This document shows, in pieces, positions 16,022 to 23,714 of a stretch of DNA of 53,673 nt. Position numbers and translations under genes: made by a program. The DNA is from a virus. How positions within the stretch are numbered: the stretch's first letter is position 1; every line of letters starts with the position of its first letter. Location: positions 1-53,673 of IMG/VR virus record IMGVR_UViG_3300031111_000014; one strand, written 5' to 3'. Under the pieces are notes generated by a model. The model saw nothing but the letters and a program-made list of their open reading frames with translations. It did not search any database and was not told where the DNA came from.

Positions 16022-17302
16022 ATGAACAAGATAACCGATCAGCAGGTACTTGACGCTGTGTCCGACCACAAGGGGAACAAATCTCAGGCTGCTCGGTCCC
16101 TCGGTATGAGCCGGTCTGCCCTGCGTGATCGGTTGACACGGCTTGAGGCCGGACACTCGACTACCGAAAGATTGGCCTACAAGTCCCGACAGGAACGGGA
16201 CACCTGGTACATCGAGATAAACGGTGACGAGCGTATCCGTAATGCCGACGACGCCATAGCGAAGGCCGGAGTCGATCCCGCGATATGGGAGATCGAGCGG
16301 GTACTGGTGAACGGCTGGGACACAACGATGAAAATGAGGATCGGCGACGAGGACAAAGTCACCGTCAACCAGAACCAGCAGATCAAGGTCTGGTTGCGCC
16401 GGAAGGTCCCCCTGATCGCCGAGAAAGCCGCCGAGGCGCTTATCAAGCGCATGAACCTGCACTCACCCAAGTATCCGAAACTCCCCAAGTTCAAAAAGAT
16501 CAAAGACCCGCACTTACTCGAGGTCTCGGTATTCGACCACCATTTCGGGAAGCTGGCGTGGGGTGAGGAAACCGGCACGAATTACGATCTCGATATAGCC
16601 GAACGCATATTTAAGGAGGCCGTCGAGGATCTGCTTGCTAAAGCCAAATCGTTCCCGGTCGAGCGTATCCTGTTCCCCGTGGGGCAGGACTTTTTCCACG
16701 TAGACAACCCAGCGAACACCACAATCAACGGGACAGTCCAGGACGTCGACGGCCGCTATCAGAAGATGTTCCAAACAGGCGCGCTGGCCTGCATCAAAAT
16801 GATTGATCGGATGAGCCAGATCGCCCCGGTCGACATCCTGAGCGTCCCCGGGAACCATGACCGAACGATGGCGTGGTATTTGGCCGCGTACCTGAAAGCA
16901 TGGTATCGCCTTTGCGATCGGGTGTCTGTTGACCTGTCTCCGAAGCTCCGTAAATACTACCCCTATGGGGCGACCCTGATCGGGCTGACCCACGGCGACG
17001 AGGAAAAGCATCGGGATCTCCCTATTATCATGGCCGGGGAAGTCCCGCAGTTGTGGGCCGAGAGTCTGTACCGTGAGATTCATACCGGGCACTGGCACAA
17101 GAAGAAGGAGACCTGGTATAATTCCTGTGATACGCACGGAGGGGTGCCCGTGAGGGTCTTGCCCAGCCTGTCCGGGACCGACTTCTACCATTACCGAAAA
17201 GGCTACGTAAATAACCGGCAGGCGGCAGAGGCCTATCTCTATTCGTTCAGGGACGGCTATGCCGGTCACCTCTCATCGAGGGCTCCGGTCTATGGCGAAT
17301 AA
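16022..17302 (+). CDS. Metallophosphoesterase with N-terminal helix-turn-helix
   Basis: 426 residues; start at ATG 16022 chosen for the GGGGGA site, as upstream in-frame bases overlap another gene. Residues 7-40 form a Fis-type helix-turn-helix (NKSQAARSLGMSRSALRDRL). A two-metal calcineurin-like phosphoesterase follows: D172/H174 (FDHHFGK), GQDFFH (221-226), GNHD (277-280), THGDE (323-327), GHWH (356-359). Likely a nuclease or phosphatase acting on nucleic acid, given the DNA-binding head. This fusion occurs in other phages. Substrate unknown. Confidence 0.75.
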   Translation: MNKITDQQVLDAVSDHKGNKSQAARSLGMSRSALRDRLTRLEAGHSTTERLAYKSRQERDTWYIEINGDERIRNADDAIAKAGVDPAIWEIERVLVNGWDTTMKMRIGDEDKVTVNQNQQIKVWLRRKVPLIAEKAAEALIKRMNLHSPKYPKLPKFKKIKDPHLLEVSVFDHHFGKLAWGEETGTNYDLDIAERIFKEAVEDLLAKAKSFPVERILFPVGQDFFHVDNPANTTINGTVQDVDGRYQKMFQTGALACIKMIDRMSQIAPVDILSVPGNHDRTMAWYLAAYLKAWYRLCDRVSVDLSPKLRKYYPYGATLIGLTHGDEEKHRDLPIIMAGEVPQLWAESLYREIHTGHWHKKKETWYNSCDTHGGVPVRVLPSLSGTDFYHYRKGYVNNRQAAEAYLYSFRDGYAGHLSSRAPVYGE

Positions 17303-17453
17303 AGAAAAGCCCAAGAAGCCGCGGCGCCGTCTTCAGACGCTGGCCGAGGGTTTCGGCAAATTCACCCTGAAACGTCTAGCCCTCGGCGACGGCAAGTCAA
17401 AGCTGCTCATCGAGTTCGAAATCGAGGACGCTAAGGGCAAGACGAACAACTAA
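17292..17453 (+). CDS. Small basic hypothetical protein
   Basis: 53 residues from ATG 17292, overlapping the end of the phosphoesterase gene. The N-terminus is strongly basic (ANKEKPKKPRRRLQ), then a beta-like stretch. Its stop codon overlaps the stop of the convergent minus-strand gene by two bases, so there is no room for a terminator between the two operons. Confidence 0.5.
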   Translation: MANKEKPKKPRRRLQTLAEGFGKFTLKRLALGDGKSKLLIEFEIEDAKGKTNN

Positions 17454-17797
17454 ACGCCAGCCACCAGGTAAACTATCAGGCTGACCGCCGTAGCCACGCC
17501 CACCACTATCAGGGTCGTATTGGTGCTCTCGCGGGTGGCCTCCGCAATCTCCTCGCCCCAATTATTCACCGGCGTTATCACCATTGTCGAATCCACGACC
17601 GTAGTGGAATCGTTCACGACGGTCTTATGGACCGTCCAGATGGTATCCTGCGTCCGCTGCTGAGTATCTCCGCCCGACATCTCCAACGCCAGGTTCACCG
17701 GCGCCACAAACCGAGAGGGCTGCAAATCTACCGGCCCCCCGGCAACACTCCCCACCATTAATAGTATCAGAACTGCGATACAAGCCGACCGTTTCAT
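17450..17797 (-). CDS. Secreted/membrane protein encoded behind the integrase
   Basis: 115 residues: N-terminal signal peptide (MKRSACIAVLILLMVGSVAG), a Thr/Val-rich periplasmic middle (HKTVVNDSTTVVDSTMVI) and a C-terminal membrane helix (about 93-114). It lies 34 bases downstream of the integrase on the same strand, so it is probably co-transcribed and may be expressed in the lysogen. Candidate for lysogenic conversion or superinfection exclusion; no family recognised. Confidence 0.55.
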   Translation of the reverse strand: MKRSACIAVLILLMVGSVAGGPVDLQPSRFVAPVNLALEMSGGDTQQRTQDTIWTVHKTVVNDSTTVVDSTMVITPVNNWGEEIAEATRESTNTTLIVVGVATAVSLIVYLVAGV

Positions 17798-17831
17798 ACT
17801 GTCCCCGCTTGTTTAAGGTTTCGGCGGACTG

Positions 17832-18875
17832 CTACGCCCGCCCCATATCTACATACTTCATTATCGAAAACCTGTCGTGGCTTTCCTTTACCGCCTTAAC
17901 GTCGTGGCAGATATACCGTTGCGTAGTCCGAATATCCTGATGACCGAGTACCCGCCTAAGCATCTCTATGTCCATGCCGTTTTCGTGTAGGGCGGTCGCA
18001 CCGGATCGCCTGAGCATATGAGGATAGACCTTGAGCCCGACCTTCTTACCGGCCGCGACGACGATCTTCCTGATCCGGTCCTCGCTCATGGGATCTCCGT
18101 TCTTGTAGCAGATAAGCCGATCCCCGGCCCGTTTGTCCCTGTATTTCAGCCGCCAATGGTGTATCGCCTCGGCCGTCCGGGGTGAAATCGGGACCAGCCG
18201 CTCCCTCCTGGACTTGCCCCTGACGACGAGCAGGCGGTCCAATATCCGGCAATCGTCCACGGTCAAATTGATTATCTCGCCAACCCGCAAACAGGCGTCC
18301 AACATTAATAGGGACGCCAAGTGGTCCCGGTATCCAGTGAACCGACGCCGGTTGAACTGTTGTAGGAACGTGCCTATCTGGATGGGCTTCAACACCGGCA
18401 TGATCCGCTGCTCTACCGACATCAGGTGGACTCTCTCCATCGGGTTGTGATCTATCAGGTCTTCCGAGGCGAGGTAGTTGTAGAAGACTCGGAACACGCG
18501 GATTCTACCGTTGACGGTTTCCGGCGATACGTGACCAATGATGGACACCAAATAGCTTTGAATGTGAGATTGTTGGATTACCCCGAGATGGATTCCCGAG
18601 AGCAGACAGAACCGCATCAGGTAACGTAGCCTATCGGCGTAACACTTCAAGGTCCGCCGTCTTAACCCCTTGAGTTGACAGTGCAGATAAAACGATTCCA
18701 GCAATTCCCGATCTGAATATCCCGTTGTATAATTCCCCCGAGGCTTCTCCACGATGCTTCTGGTGCTCTCAGTATAGGAAGAGCTCCCGGTCTGCGCAAG
18801 GGAAAAGAGGACCCGCCAAGAGGTATTTACGGTGTTCTTTGTCCGGTTAAGGTCGCCGACGTACTGGGGGTCCAT
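17832..18875 (-). CDS. int: Tyrosine-type integrase
   Basis: 347 residues. Site-specific recombinase for phage integration and excision. N-terminal SAM-like core-binding domain about 52-150, catalytic domain 160-340 with the full set of active residues: R197 (ACLRVGE), K221 (GKSRRERLVP), H286 and R289 (HMLRR), H312 (LGHQD) and the nucleophile Y321 (TTQRYICHD). XerC/D-like. GGAGG lies 6 bases before the start. A perfect-consensus promoter faces it. The likely attP (tRNA fragment) is about 550 bases away across the regulator. Confidence 0.95.
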   Translation of the reverse strand: MDPQYVGDLNRTKNTVNTSWRVLFSLAQTGSSSYTESTRSIVEKPRGNYTTGYSDRELLESFYLHCQLKGLRRRTLKCYADRLRYLMRFCLLSGIHLGVIQQSHIQSYLVSIIGHVSPETVNGRIRVFRVFYNYLASEDLIDHNPMERVHLMSVEQRIMPVLKPIQIGTFLQQFNRRRFTGYRDHLASLLMLDACLRVGEIINLTVDDCRILDRLLVVRGKSRRERLVPISPRTAEAIHHWRLKYRDKRAGDRLICYKNGDPMSEDRIRKIVVAAGKKVGLKVYPHMLRRSGATALHENGMDIEMLRRVLGHQDIRTTQRYICHDVKAVKESHDRFSIMKYVDMGRA

Positions 18876-18922
18876 GATGGGCCTCCACGTTAATTCAGCC
18901 GTCCTTGGCGGGGGATACTGTA

Positions 18923-18950
18923 ATTATATACGAAAAAAACTTTCTGTCAA
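18923..18950 (-). promoter_or_regulatory. Consensus sigma70-type promoter for the integrase
   Basis: Read on the minus strand: TTGACA (18950-18945), 16-base spacer, TATAAT (18928-18923). Both hexamers are perfect. Transcription would start near 18915, about 40 bases before the integrase start codon. Confidence 0.8.
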
Positions 18951-18953
18951 TAG

Positions 18954-19042
18954 TTCTTTTGTTACATTGACTTACGGAAATTTTGGTTCTTGGGCCGGAA
19001 AAAACTCAACTTTTTGCTTGACAGGGATTAAACTTTTGGTTA
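18954..19042 (+). promoter_or_regulatory. Four operator-like repeats in the lysogeny control region
   Basis: Similar 12-base segments at 18954 (TTCTTTTGTTAC), 18979 (AATTTTGGTTCT), 19008 (AACTTTTTGCTT) and 19031 (AACTTTTGGTTA), spaced 23-29 bases. They lie between the divergent promoters, where repressor operators would be expected. The region is AT-rich, so chance similarity is possible. Confidence 0.35.
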
Positions 19043-19046
19043 CTTT
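19018..19046 (+). promoter_or_regulatory. Promoter for the HTH regulator
   Basis: TTGACA (19018-19023), 17-base spacer, TACTTT (19041-19046). It faces the regulator gene and is divergent from the integrase promoter. Confidence 0.55.
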
Positions 19047-19101
19047 GTCCGATAAGATGGATAATGAAGCAAAAAACCCACAACAGCAAGGCGGTGACCG
19101 T

Positions 19102-19350
19102 ATGGCCTCATCCCTGGAGTTCTCAGGGAAGAAGCTGGACGACCTCATTAAACAGAGAGGTTGGACAGTGCCCCGGTTCGCCCAACTCCTTGCAATGGCT
19201 TCGCCTCAGTACAAGGCCACAACGGTGTCTATATACCGTTGGATTCGTGGTGACAGGACGCCGGAAATGAACTACCTCCCGGCCCTGAAACTGGTACTTG
19301 GGTTGAAAGACCCCGTGGCGGAGCTTTTCGAGGAGCGGCAGGTGAACTGA
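19102..19350 (+). CDS. Small HTH transcriptional regulator (Cro/CI-like)
   Basis: 82 residues from ATG 19102. An earlier in-frame ATG at 19057 lies too close to the promoter and has no ribosome site, and the frame further upstream runs through the promoters. Residues about 7-60 form an XRE-type helix-turn-helix (LDDLIKQRGWTVPRFAQLL, then SIYRWIRGDRTPE). No dimerisation or cleavage domain is present, so it is Cro-like or a minimal repressor. Divergent from the integrase, it is the probable lysogeny switch protein. Its stop overlaps the HNH ORF start (TGATG). Confidence 0.7.
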   Translation: MASSLEFSGKKLDDLIKQRGWTVPRFAQLLAMASPQYKATTVSIYRWIRGDRTPEMNYLPALKLVLGLKDPVAELFEERQVN

Positions 19351-20033
19351 TGTCAGCCGCCCTTGACAACACCCCGTCGACTCCGCGTATTTGCGGAAGT
19401 CCTTGCACGTCAAGGGTTGGACGGGCCACCGTAGCTCAGTTGGTAGAGCAGCTGATTCGTAATCAGAGTCCCTGCTCCCCCCGCTCCTCGACGACACCAC
19501 AACCACTTAGTCTGACGCCCCACGTCCTCACCGAGGGCAATCACAAGGCCCATCAGTTATCCCTAGAACTCACAAATCCAAACCAATCGGTCACATTTCG
19601 TCGGTGTCGAAAGTGCGGTAATGTCAAGCCGTTAGCAGCATTCTATCGAGACAAAAACAGTATTGGGGGGCACCGCTGGAACTGCAAAGAGTGTCATCGC
19701 CGACAGATGGTGGGCTATTATCGCGAGTACGCGGAGCGGCATCGAGCCGCCGTCTCTTCGTGGGCCGAAAGAAATCCAGAGCGGAAACAGGCGGTCAACG
19801 ATGCATATCGGCGAAGGCATCCAGATAGACAAGCGGCCCGGCGGCAGCTGCAGCGGGCCATCCGCGCTGGCCGCATATCCCGTGGTCCCTGTGCTGTCTG
19901 TGGCACGACGGTCGACATCCACGGGCACCACGAAGACTATAGTAAGCCCCTAGACGTGATATGGCTCTGCGGTAGACATCATCGGGAGTATCACGCGGGA
20001 CAAATCCAGATAGAACACAGGGAGGCGTCGTGA
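19350..20033 (+). CDS. HNH endonuclease; reading frame crosses the tRNA fragment
   Basis: 227 residues from ATG 19350, coupled to the regulator stop. Confident part starts near residue 80: zinc ribbon CRKCGNVKPLAAFY...CKEC, three 15-residue basic repeats beginning YYREYAERHR, then an HNH core CAVCG...DIHGHHEDYSKPLDVIWLCGRHHREYH. DNA endonuclease, possibly homing. Residues about 27-39 (VAQLVEQLIRNQ) are simply the translation of the tRNA-Thr fragment. There is no in-frame ATG or GTG between that fragment and the zinc ribbon, so either this fused frame is used or the gene lost its own start. Confidence 0.65.
   Translation: MSAALDNTPSTPRICGSPCTSRVGRATVAQLVEQLIRNQSPCSPRSSTTPQPLSLTPHVLTEGNHKAHQLSLELTNPNQSVTFRRCRKCGNVKPLAAFYRDKNSIGGHRWNCKECHRRQMVGYYREYAERHRAAVSSWAERNPERKQAVNDAYRRRHPDRQAARRQLQRAIRAGRISRGPCAVCGTTVDIHGHHEDYSKPLDVIWLCGRHHREYHAGQIQIEHREAS
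19363..19393 (+). promoter_or_regulatory. Possible tRNA promoter carried by the phage
   Basis: TTGACA (19363-19368), 19-base spacer, TATTTG (19388-19393); start would fall near 19400, about 25 bases before the tRNA 5' end. The spacing is long. If real, it could drive the tRNA rebuilt by integration. Confidence 0.35.
19425..19467 (+). other. 5' half of tRNA-Thr(CGT): probable attP core
   Basis: Acceptor 5' strand GCCACCG, T8-A9, full D-arm GCTCAGTTGGTAGAGC, anticodon arm with loop TTCGTAA (anticodon CGT at 19458-19460), through position 43. After 19467 no variable loop, T-arm or matching acceptor strand (CGGTGGC) follows, so it is not a complete tRNA. Adjacent to a tyrosine integrase, it most likely is the identity segment where the phage recombines with a host tRNA-Thr gene, replacing the 5' half. 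thrW-type genes are known integration targets. Confidence 0.7.
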
Positions 20034-20052
20034 CCTCCCTAACATTAAATAA

Positions 20053-20559
20053 GGGCGAGTGGCGGAATATAGACGCAAGTTCTGGGATCAGACTGTTGAT
20101 GGCGCGGGAGCGATACCAGCTAAGTAATGTCTTATGCCTTCGGGTACTGGGTCGTAATAACAGGAATTGCATCGTGGATGCAGCCATGCCGTGCCGTGCC
20201 AGGGTGGAAGTCCCTGGCCTCGCCCTGCAAAATATCTACTACGTTACTTCCTTCACTCCATTGTTTGCGGTACTCGTACCTCGGCGCGGTAGTTTCCACC
20301 CGCGTCGGGGTCAAGATTACGGGGCGGCACATCGACAACCCCAACATGAAAGGCGGGTGGTCGCTGAGTCATGTCACGCCGCCCCATTAAAATCAAGGGG
20401 CTTGGTCATTAGTCGGCATCTTTTACGACCGATGCGCGGCGACGGGGTGATCCCGGTCGAATATCACCCCACCAAGCCCCATAGGCTTTCATTCCAAAAC
20501 CCCGCGTCCCGGTCATCTATTACCTGTGTTACCCTACCCAACCCCCACGGCCGGGACGC
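20053..20559 (+). ncRNA. Candidate large structured RNA with pseudoknot
   Basis: The 565-base space between the HNH gene and the next gene has no convincing protein but many perfect helices: GGGCGAG 20053/CTCGCCC 20219 (7 bp) closing a domain with hairpins 20168-20182 and 20198-20218 (7 bp); 20279-20288/20301-20310 (10 bp, two G-U); 20321-20328/20378-20385 (8 bp) enclosing an H-type pseudoknot (20333-20341/20355-20363 with 20344-20349/20369-20374); 20397-20406/20471-20480 (10 bp) enclosing 20412-20443 and 20444-20451/20463-20470 (8 bp); 20504-20512/20551-20559 (9 bp). The weak ORF 20030-20602 is Arg/His/Ser-rich and unlike a protein. Class unknown; strand assumed from neighbours. Confidence 0.6.
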
Positions 20560-20598
20560 ATTGAAATTTAGCGACTATTCGATATGGGGAGATTTGCG

Positions 20599-21162
20599 GT
20601 GAAGTATTACAAGGTGCTCAACGAATACGGTGGAGCGTGTCACGGCGGGTCGGGCAAGTGGTTACTACCGGACGGTGACACGCCCGGCGGGTGGATGCCG
20701 CGTATCAAACAAGTTATCCCCTGTAAACGCGGTTATCACCTGTGTCGCAGGGGCGATCTTGTGGTGTGGTTGGGGCCAACGATTTATCTGGCTGAAGGCC
20801 GAGGCGAGAAGGTAGTAGGTGACGATAAGGTGGTTTTTGCGGAAGCGCGGCTCATTCGCAAATTCAACACATGGGACGATAGAACGAAACGACTATTTGC
20901 TGCCGATTGTGCTTTTCATGTTCTCCATTTCTATGAAGAGCGCCACCCCAAAGATGACCGCCCCCGCAAAGCCATTGAGGCGGTCCGGCAATTCGCCAAT
21001 GGACTAATTAGCCGCCAACAACTGTCCGCCGCTAGGGCCGCCGCTAGGGTCGCCGCTTGGGACGCTGAGGGCGCCGCTAGGGCCGCCGAGCGTGAATGGC
21101 AAACGCGGAGGTTATTTGAATACCTGAACGGTAAAACGAAATTTAGCGATGCCTTGATATAA
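20599..21162 (+). CDS. Phage protein of unknown function (DUF7666-like)
   Basis: 187 residues from GTG 20599, preceded by GGGGAG at good spacing; the in-frame ATG 20584 overlaps that site. N-terminal region KYYKVLNEYGGACHGGSGKW...CKRGYHLCRRGDLVVWLGPTIYLAEGRG resembles a family of phage proteins often followed by an Ala-rich helical tail; here the tail has imperfect repeats of AARAA/RVAAWDAEGAARAA. Function unknown. Confidence 0.6.
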   Translation: MKYYKVLNEYGGACHGGSGKWLLPDGDTPGGWMPRIKQVIPCKRGYHLCRRGDLVVWLGPTIYLAEGRGEKVVGDDKVVFAEARLIRKFNTWDDRTKRLFAADCAFHVLHFYEERHPKDDRPRKAIEAVRQFANGLISRQQLSAARAAARVAAWDAEGAARAAEREWQTRRLFEYLNGKTKFSDALI

Positions 21163-21174
21163 GGAGGAGAGATC

Positions 21175-21426
21175 ATGAAGAACCGCAAGGTCTACGGTGG
21201 ACGTGATGGAACCCTTTGGGTTGAAGTGATTCAACGAGACAGCTTTATCCCCGTAAACACCTCGGACCCGAAAGACTTCACGCCACAATCAATCTGCGGC
21301 CTACTTAAACAATGCCGCAGACATGTTACCACCAACACAAGGGGGGAGCGAGTCACCCGTGGCAAATTACGCTGCGCCGGCCGCCTCCTCCGAATACAAC
21401 GAGCCGATCTCGTTTGTGTTTTATAG
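21175..21426 (+). CDS. Small hypothetical protein
   Basis: 83 residues, strong AAGGAGG ribosome site. N-terminus NRKVYGGRDGTLWVEVIQRD; C-terminal third Arg-rich. Not recognised. The leader GGAGGAGAGATCATG is repeated before the gene at 21449, suggesting local duplication of the initiation region. Confidence 0.45.
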   Translation: MKNRKVYGGRDGTLWVEVIQRDSFIPVNTSDPKDFTPQSICGLLKQCRRHVTTNTRGERVTRGKLRCAGRLLRIQRADLVCVL

Positions 21427-21448
21427 GGAAAACCAGGGAGGAGAGATC

Positions 21449-21880
21449 ATGGGAGAATCAAAACACATGGCAGATGAGGGGCTGGGAGTTCTTGTTTGGG
21501 ACAATGTTGGCGGTAACTTTATGGGACTTCACTATGAAAGTGGTGGCTATTACGCTAAACAACCGGGGTACGCAATTGTCGGGGAGGGGTTAGCCCTCCG
21601 CGCCCCCGCACTTCTTGCCGAGCGCGACCGCCTCAAGGAGTACGTCGAAGAACAGCGCCAAACGCTGATCGCTGTTGTCGGGGCGAAGGAACAACTCCAC
21701 GAAGAGAACGACCGCCTCAAGGAGTTGGTGGGGGAGATGGTGGAGGAACTTGGACATGCGCGGAACTACGTCCAAGAGGTCTCTAACGCCAGCCTTCATT
21801 CCGAGTACGATTATGCGGACTATGACCTACTCGATCAGATCGAGACAGTTATCGCCAAAGCGAAGGAGGCGATATCATGA
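21449..21880 (+). CDS. Coiled-coil hypothetical protein
   Basis: 143 residues from ATG 21449 (GGGAGGAG upstream); longer in-frame extension overlaps the preceding gene. After a glycine/tyrosine-rich N-terminus, residues about 50-110 are a long coiled coil (LLAERDRLKEYVEEQRQTL, LHEENDRLKELVGEMVEEL). Ends ATGA-overlapping the next gene. Unknown function. Confidence 0.6.
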   Translation: MGESKHMADEGLGVLVWDNVGGNFMGLHYESGGYYAKQPGYAIVGEGLALRAPALLAERDRLKEYVEEQRQTLIAVVGAKEQLHEENDRLKELVGEMVEELGHARNYVQEVSNASLHSEYDYADYDLLDQIETVIAKAKEAIS

Positions 21881-22182
21881 ACTCAGTCGAATCAATGCTG
21901 TGGGGTGTCGTCCTGGGGTGCCTCCTCGGCGGTTTCCTCGGATGCTACATCACTCGCCGCCTGATCGACTCCAGATGGCGACGCCTCACGGCGAAAATCT
22001 CATCACGTCACCAGCTCGACATCAATTCTCTCCTGGCCCGGGAGTCCGAATGTTCCCGGGCCTGTCGGGGCATGAAGCACCCCGTAGAGACCGTCAAGGG
22101 TCTCAAGGCTACGGCACTGGTGGTCCACAAACTGTACGGCGTAGGCGCTGAGGAAATTCAGGACATGGAGGTAAGGGTATGA
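21877..22182 (+). CDS. Small membrane-anchored protein
   Basis: 101 residues, one N-terminal membrane helix (about 8-26, LWGVVLGCLLGGFLGCYI) followed by a basic cytoplasmic part with three more Cys/Arg-rich stretches. ATGA overlap on both sides. Not recognised. Confidence 0.55.
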   Translation: MNSVESMLWGVVLGCLLGGFLGCYITRRLIDSRWRRLTAKISSRHQLDINSLLARESECSRACRGMKHPVETVKGLKATALVVHKLYGVGAEEIQDMEVRV

Positions 22183-22568
22183 GCTTCGAGAAGTATCACG
22201 CATTAAGGTCGGGTCGCAACGCAACCTCGTCAGGTTACTATGTCGGGATCTGGAAATCTGGGTTGATTGTCATTGGGGCGGCCGCCGCCCAAAAGGTGGG
22301 GCTTACTGAGGGTAGTTCTTGCCAATTATGGTACGATGCCGACGCTGACACCATCGCAATACAGCCCTGCAAATCGCATCAACGTGGCATGATGAGGGCT
22401 TGTAAGCACAAGACCCTGAAGGACACATCTGCGGTCGTGATATCCGGGGTCGGTATAATAAACCGATTCCGACTCCACCACTTCAAGCGTACACAGTTTC
22501 CCTTTTCTCTAAATTCTGACGGGTGGATGATACTTGACCCTAAAGCGGAGGGAGTGATCAAGCGATGA
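22179..22568 (+). CDS. Hypothetical protein
   Basis: 129 residues in a chain of ATGA-coupled small genes. First half beta-rich with an AbrB-like feel (GIWKSGLIVIGAAAAQKVGL, then SSCQLWYDADADTIAIQP), which would mean DNA binding, but similarity is weak. Second half has conserved-looking basic and aromatic residues. Function unknown. Confidence 0.5.
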   Translation: MSFEKYHALRSGRNATSSGYYVGIWKSGLIVIGAAAAQKVGLTEGSSCQLWYDADADTIAIQPCKSHQRGMMRACKHKTLKDTSAVVISGVGIINRFRLHHFKRTQFPFSLNSDGWMILDPKAEGVIKR

Positions 22569-22771
22569 GCAAGAACGTCCATGAAATAATCTATCGGGGT
22601 CTAGCTGGTACGGTGCGACGCGAAATAGACTGGTACGACCCCGAGAACGCCCTCCGTCTGGCCCGCATCAAGCGGCAGCAGGAAGAAGCGATGGCTGAGG
22701 ATGCGCTGTTCGATGAGCAACGCGACTTCGAAGCGGAGAGCGAAATCATGCACAGAGCGAATGAGAGGTGA
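22565..22771 (+). CDS. Small charged hypothetical protein
   Basis: 68 residues, highly charged and helical in the second half (LARIKRQQEEAMAEDALF). ATGA overlap with the previous gene and 4 bases from the Sak4-like gene start, so part of the recombination operon. Not recognised. Confidence 0.5.
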   Translation: MSKNVHEIIYRGLAGTVRREIDWYDPENALRLARIKRQQEEAMAEDALFDEQRDFEAESEIMHRANER

Positions 22772-22775
22772 TGTT

Positions 22776-23714
22776 ATGGCCTTCAAAAAAGCAGAGAAAA
22801 AAGGGATTCGGGGGCGGATAGCCATCTGCGGCCCGAGCGGATCAGGAAAGACTATGTGGTCCCTTATACTGGCGTCGATATTCGCTGGCCAGTACAAGAC
22901 GAAGATAGCGTTCGTCGATACAGAACAAGGCTCGGCCGTAAAGTACGCCGACCTGTTCGAGTTCGACGTCCAGGAGCTGTTCGACGACTTCGGCCCCCAG
23001 CGGTACGTGGCCGCCATGAAAGAGGCCGCGGACGCAGGCTACGGTGTTATCACCCTGGATTCCATCACTCACGCGTGGGCTGGCACGGGAGGGCTTCTCG
23101 ATCAGAACTACGAGACGGCCAAGAAGATGCGCAACGCCAATTCCTACGCCGCGTGGCGTGAGACGACGCCAAAGCACAATGAGTTCATCGAGGCGATGCT
23201 AGCCTACCCTGGCCATCTGATCGCCACGATGCGGACGAAGACCGAGTATGTGCAGTCCGAGGACGATCGCGGGAAGAAGCAGATCCAGAAGGTCGGGATG
23301 GCGCCGATACAGCGCGACGGTATGGAGTACGAGTTTGATATGGTCTTTGACGTCAACATGGAGCACGAACTGATCGTCGGTAAAACCCGCTGCAAGACGA
23401 TCGCCGACAAGGTTTACAAGCCCACTGACGCCGATGCTAAAAAACTCGCCAAGGCTATTATCACTTGGTTGGGCGACCAGGCCACGGTGGTTGACCGTGG
23501 GATGCCACAGCCCGAACGCGAGACCATCCTCCAGCGCATTGACACCGGCCTGCAGAAGTTGTTCGCCGACCCCGCCGAGGCCGCGGTCTACTGCGAGAAC
23601 AAGATCGGCAAGCTCGACCCCAATAAGATGACAGACGACGAGCTGGCCGCGTTGTTCGAGTGCATCAAGGCCGACTACAAGGCCAAGCAGAAGGAGGCCT
23701 CCGATGCTGCATAG
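22776..23714 (+). CDS. Sak4-like AAA ATPase (recombination)
   Basis: 312 residues from ATG 22776 (GAGAGGTGA upstream); longer frame overlaps the previous gene. Walker A GPSGSGKT at 19-26, RecA-like core with FVDTEQGSA and Walker B-like GVITLDS. This is the single-domain RecA/RadB-related phage ATPase group (Sak4 / AAA_24) that works with single-strand DNA binding and annealing in recombination-dependent replication. The Gam-like gene overlapping its end supports this. C-terminal 60 residues are a helical extension. Confidence 0.75.
   Translation: MAFKKAEKKGIRGRIAICGPSGSGKTMWSLILASIFAGQYKTKIAFVDTEQGSAVKYADLFEFDVQELFDDFGPQRYVAAMKEAADAGYGVITLDSITHAWAGTGGLLDQNYETAKKMRNANSYAAWRETTPKHNEFIEAMLAYPGHLIATMRTKTEYVQSEDDRGKKQIQKVGMAPIQRDGMEYEFDMVFDVNMEHELIVGKTRCKTIADKVYKPTDADAKKLAKAIITWLGDQATVVDRGMPQPERETILQRIDTGLQKLFADPAEAAVYCENKIGKLDPNKMTDDELAALFECIKADYKAKQKEASDAA

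Noticed and set aside
19425-19500. Complete tRNA-Thr gene
   Set aside because: The T-arm and 3' acceptor strand are missing; only the 5' half is present.
20053-20085. tRNA-Leu-like start (GAGTGGCGGAAT then TAGACGC)
   Set aside because: The conserved GG of the D-loop is missing and the downstream hairpin loop is not a T-loop, so it is not a working tRNA; it may be a coincidence or a tRNA-like fold in the structured RNA.
20030-20602. 190-residue ORF (and 20127-20390 in another frame)
   Set aside because: Composition is Arg/His/Ser/Pro-rich without any motif and the DNA is better explained by a series of perfect RNA helices; kept only as a mention.
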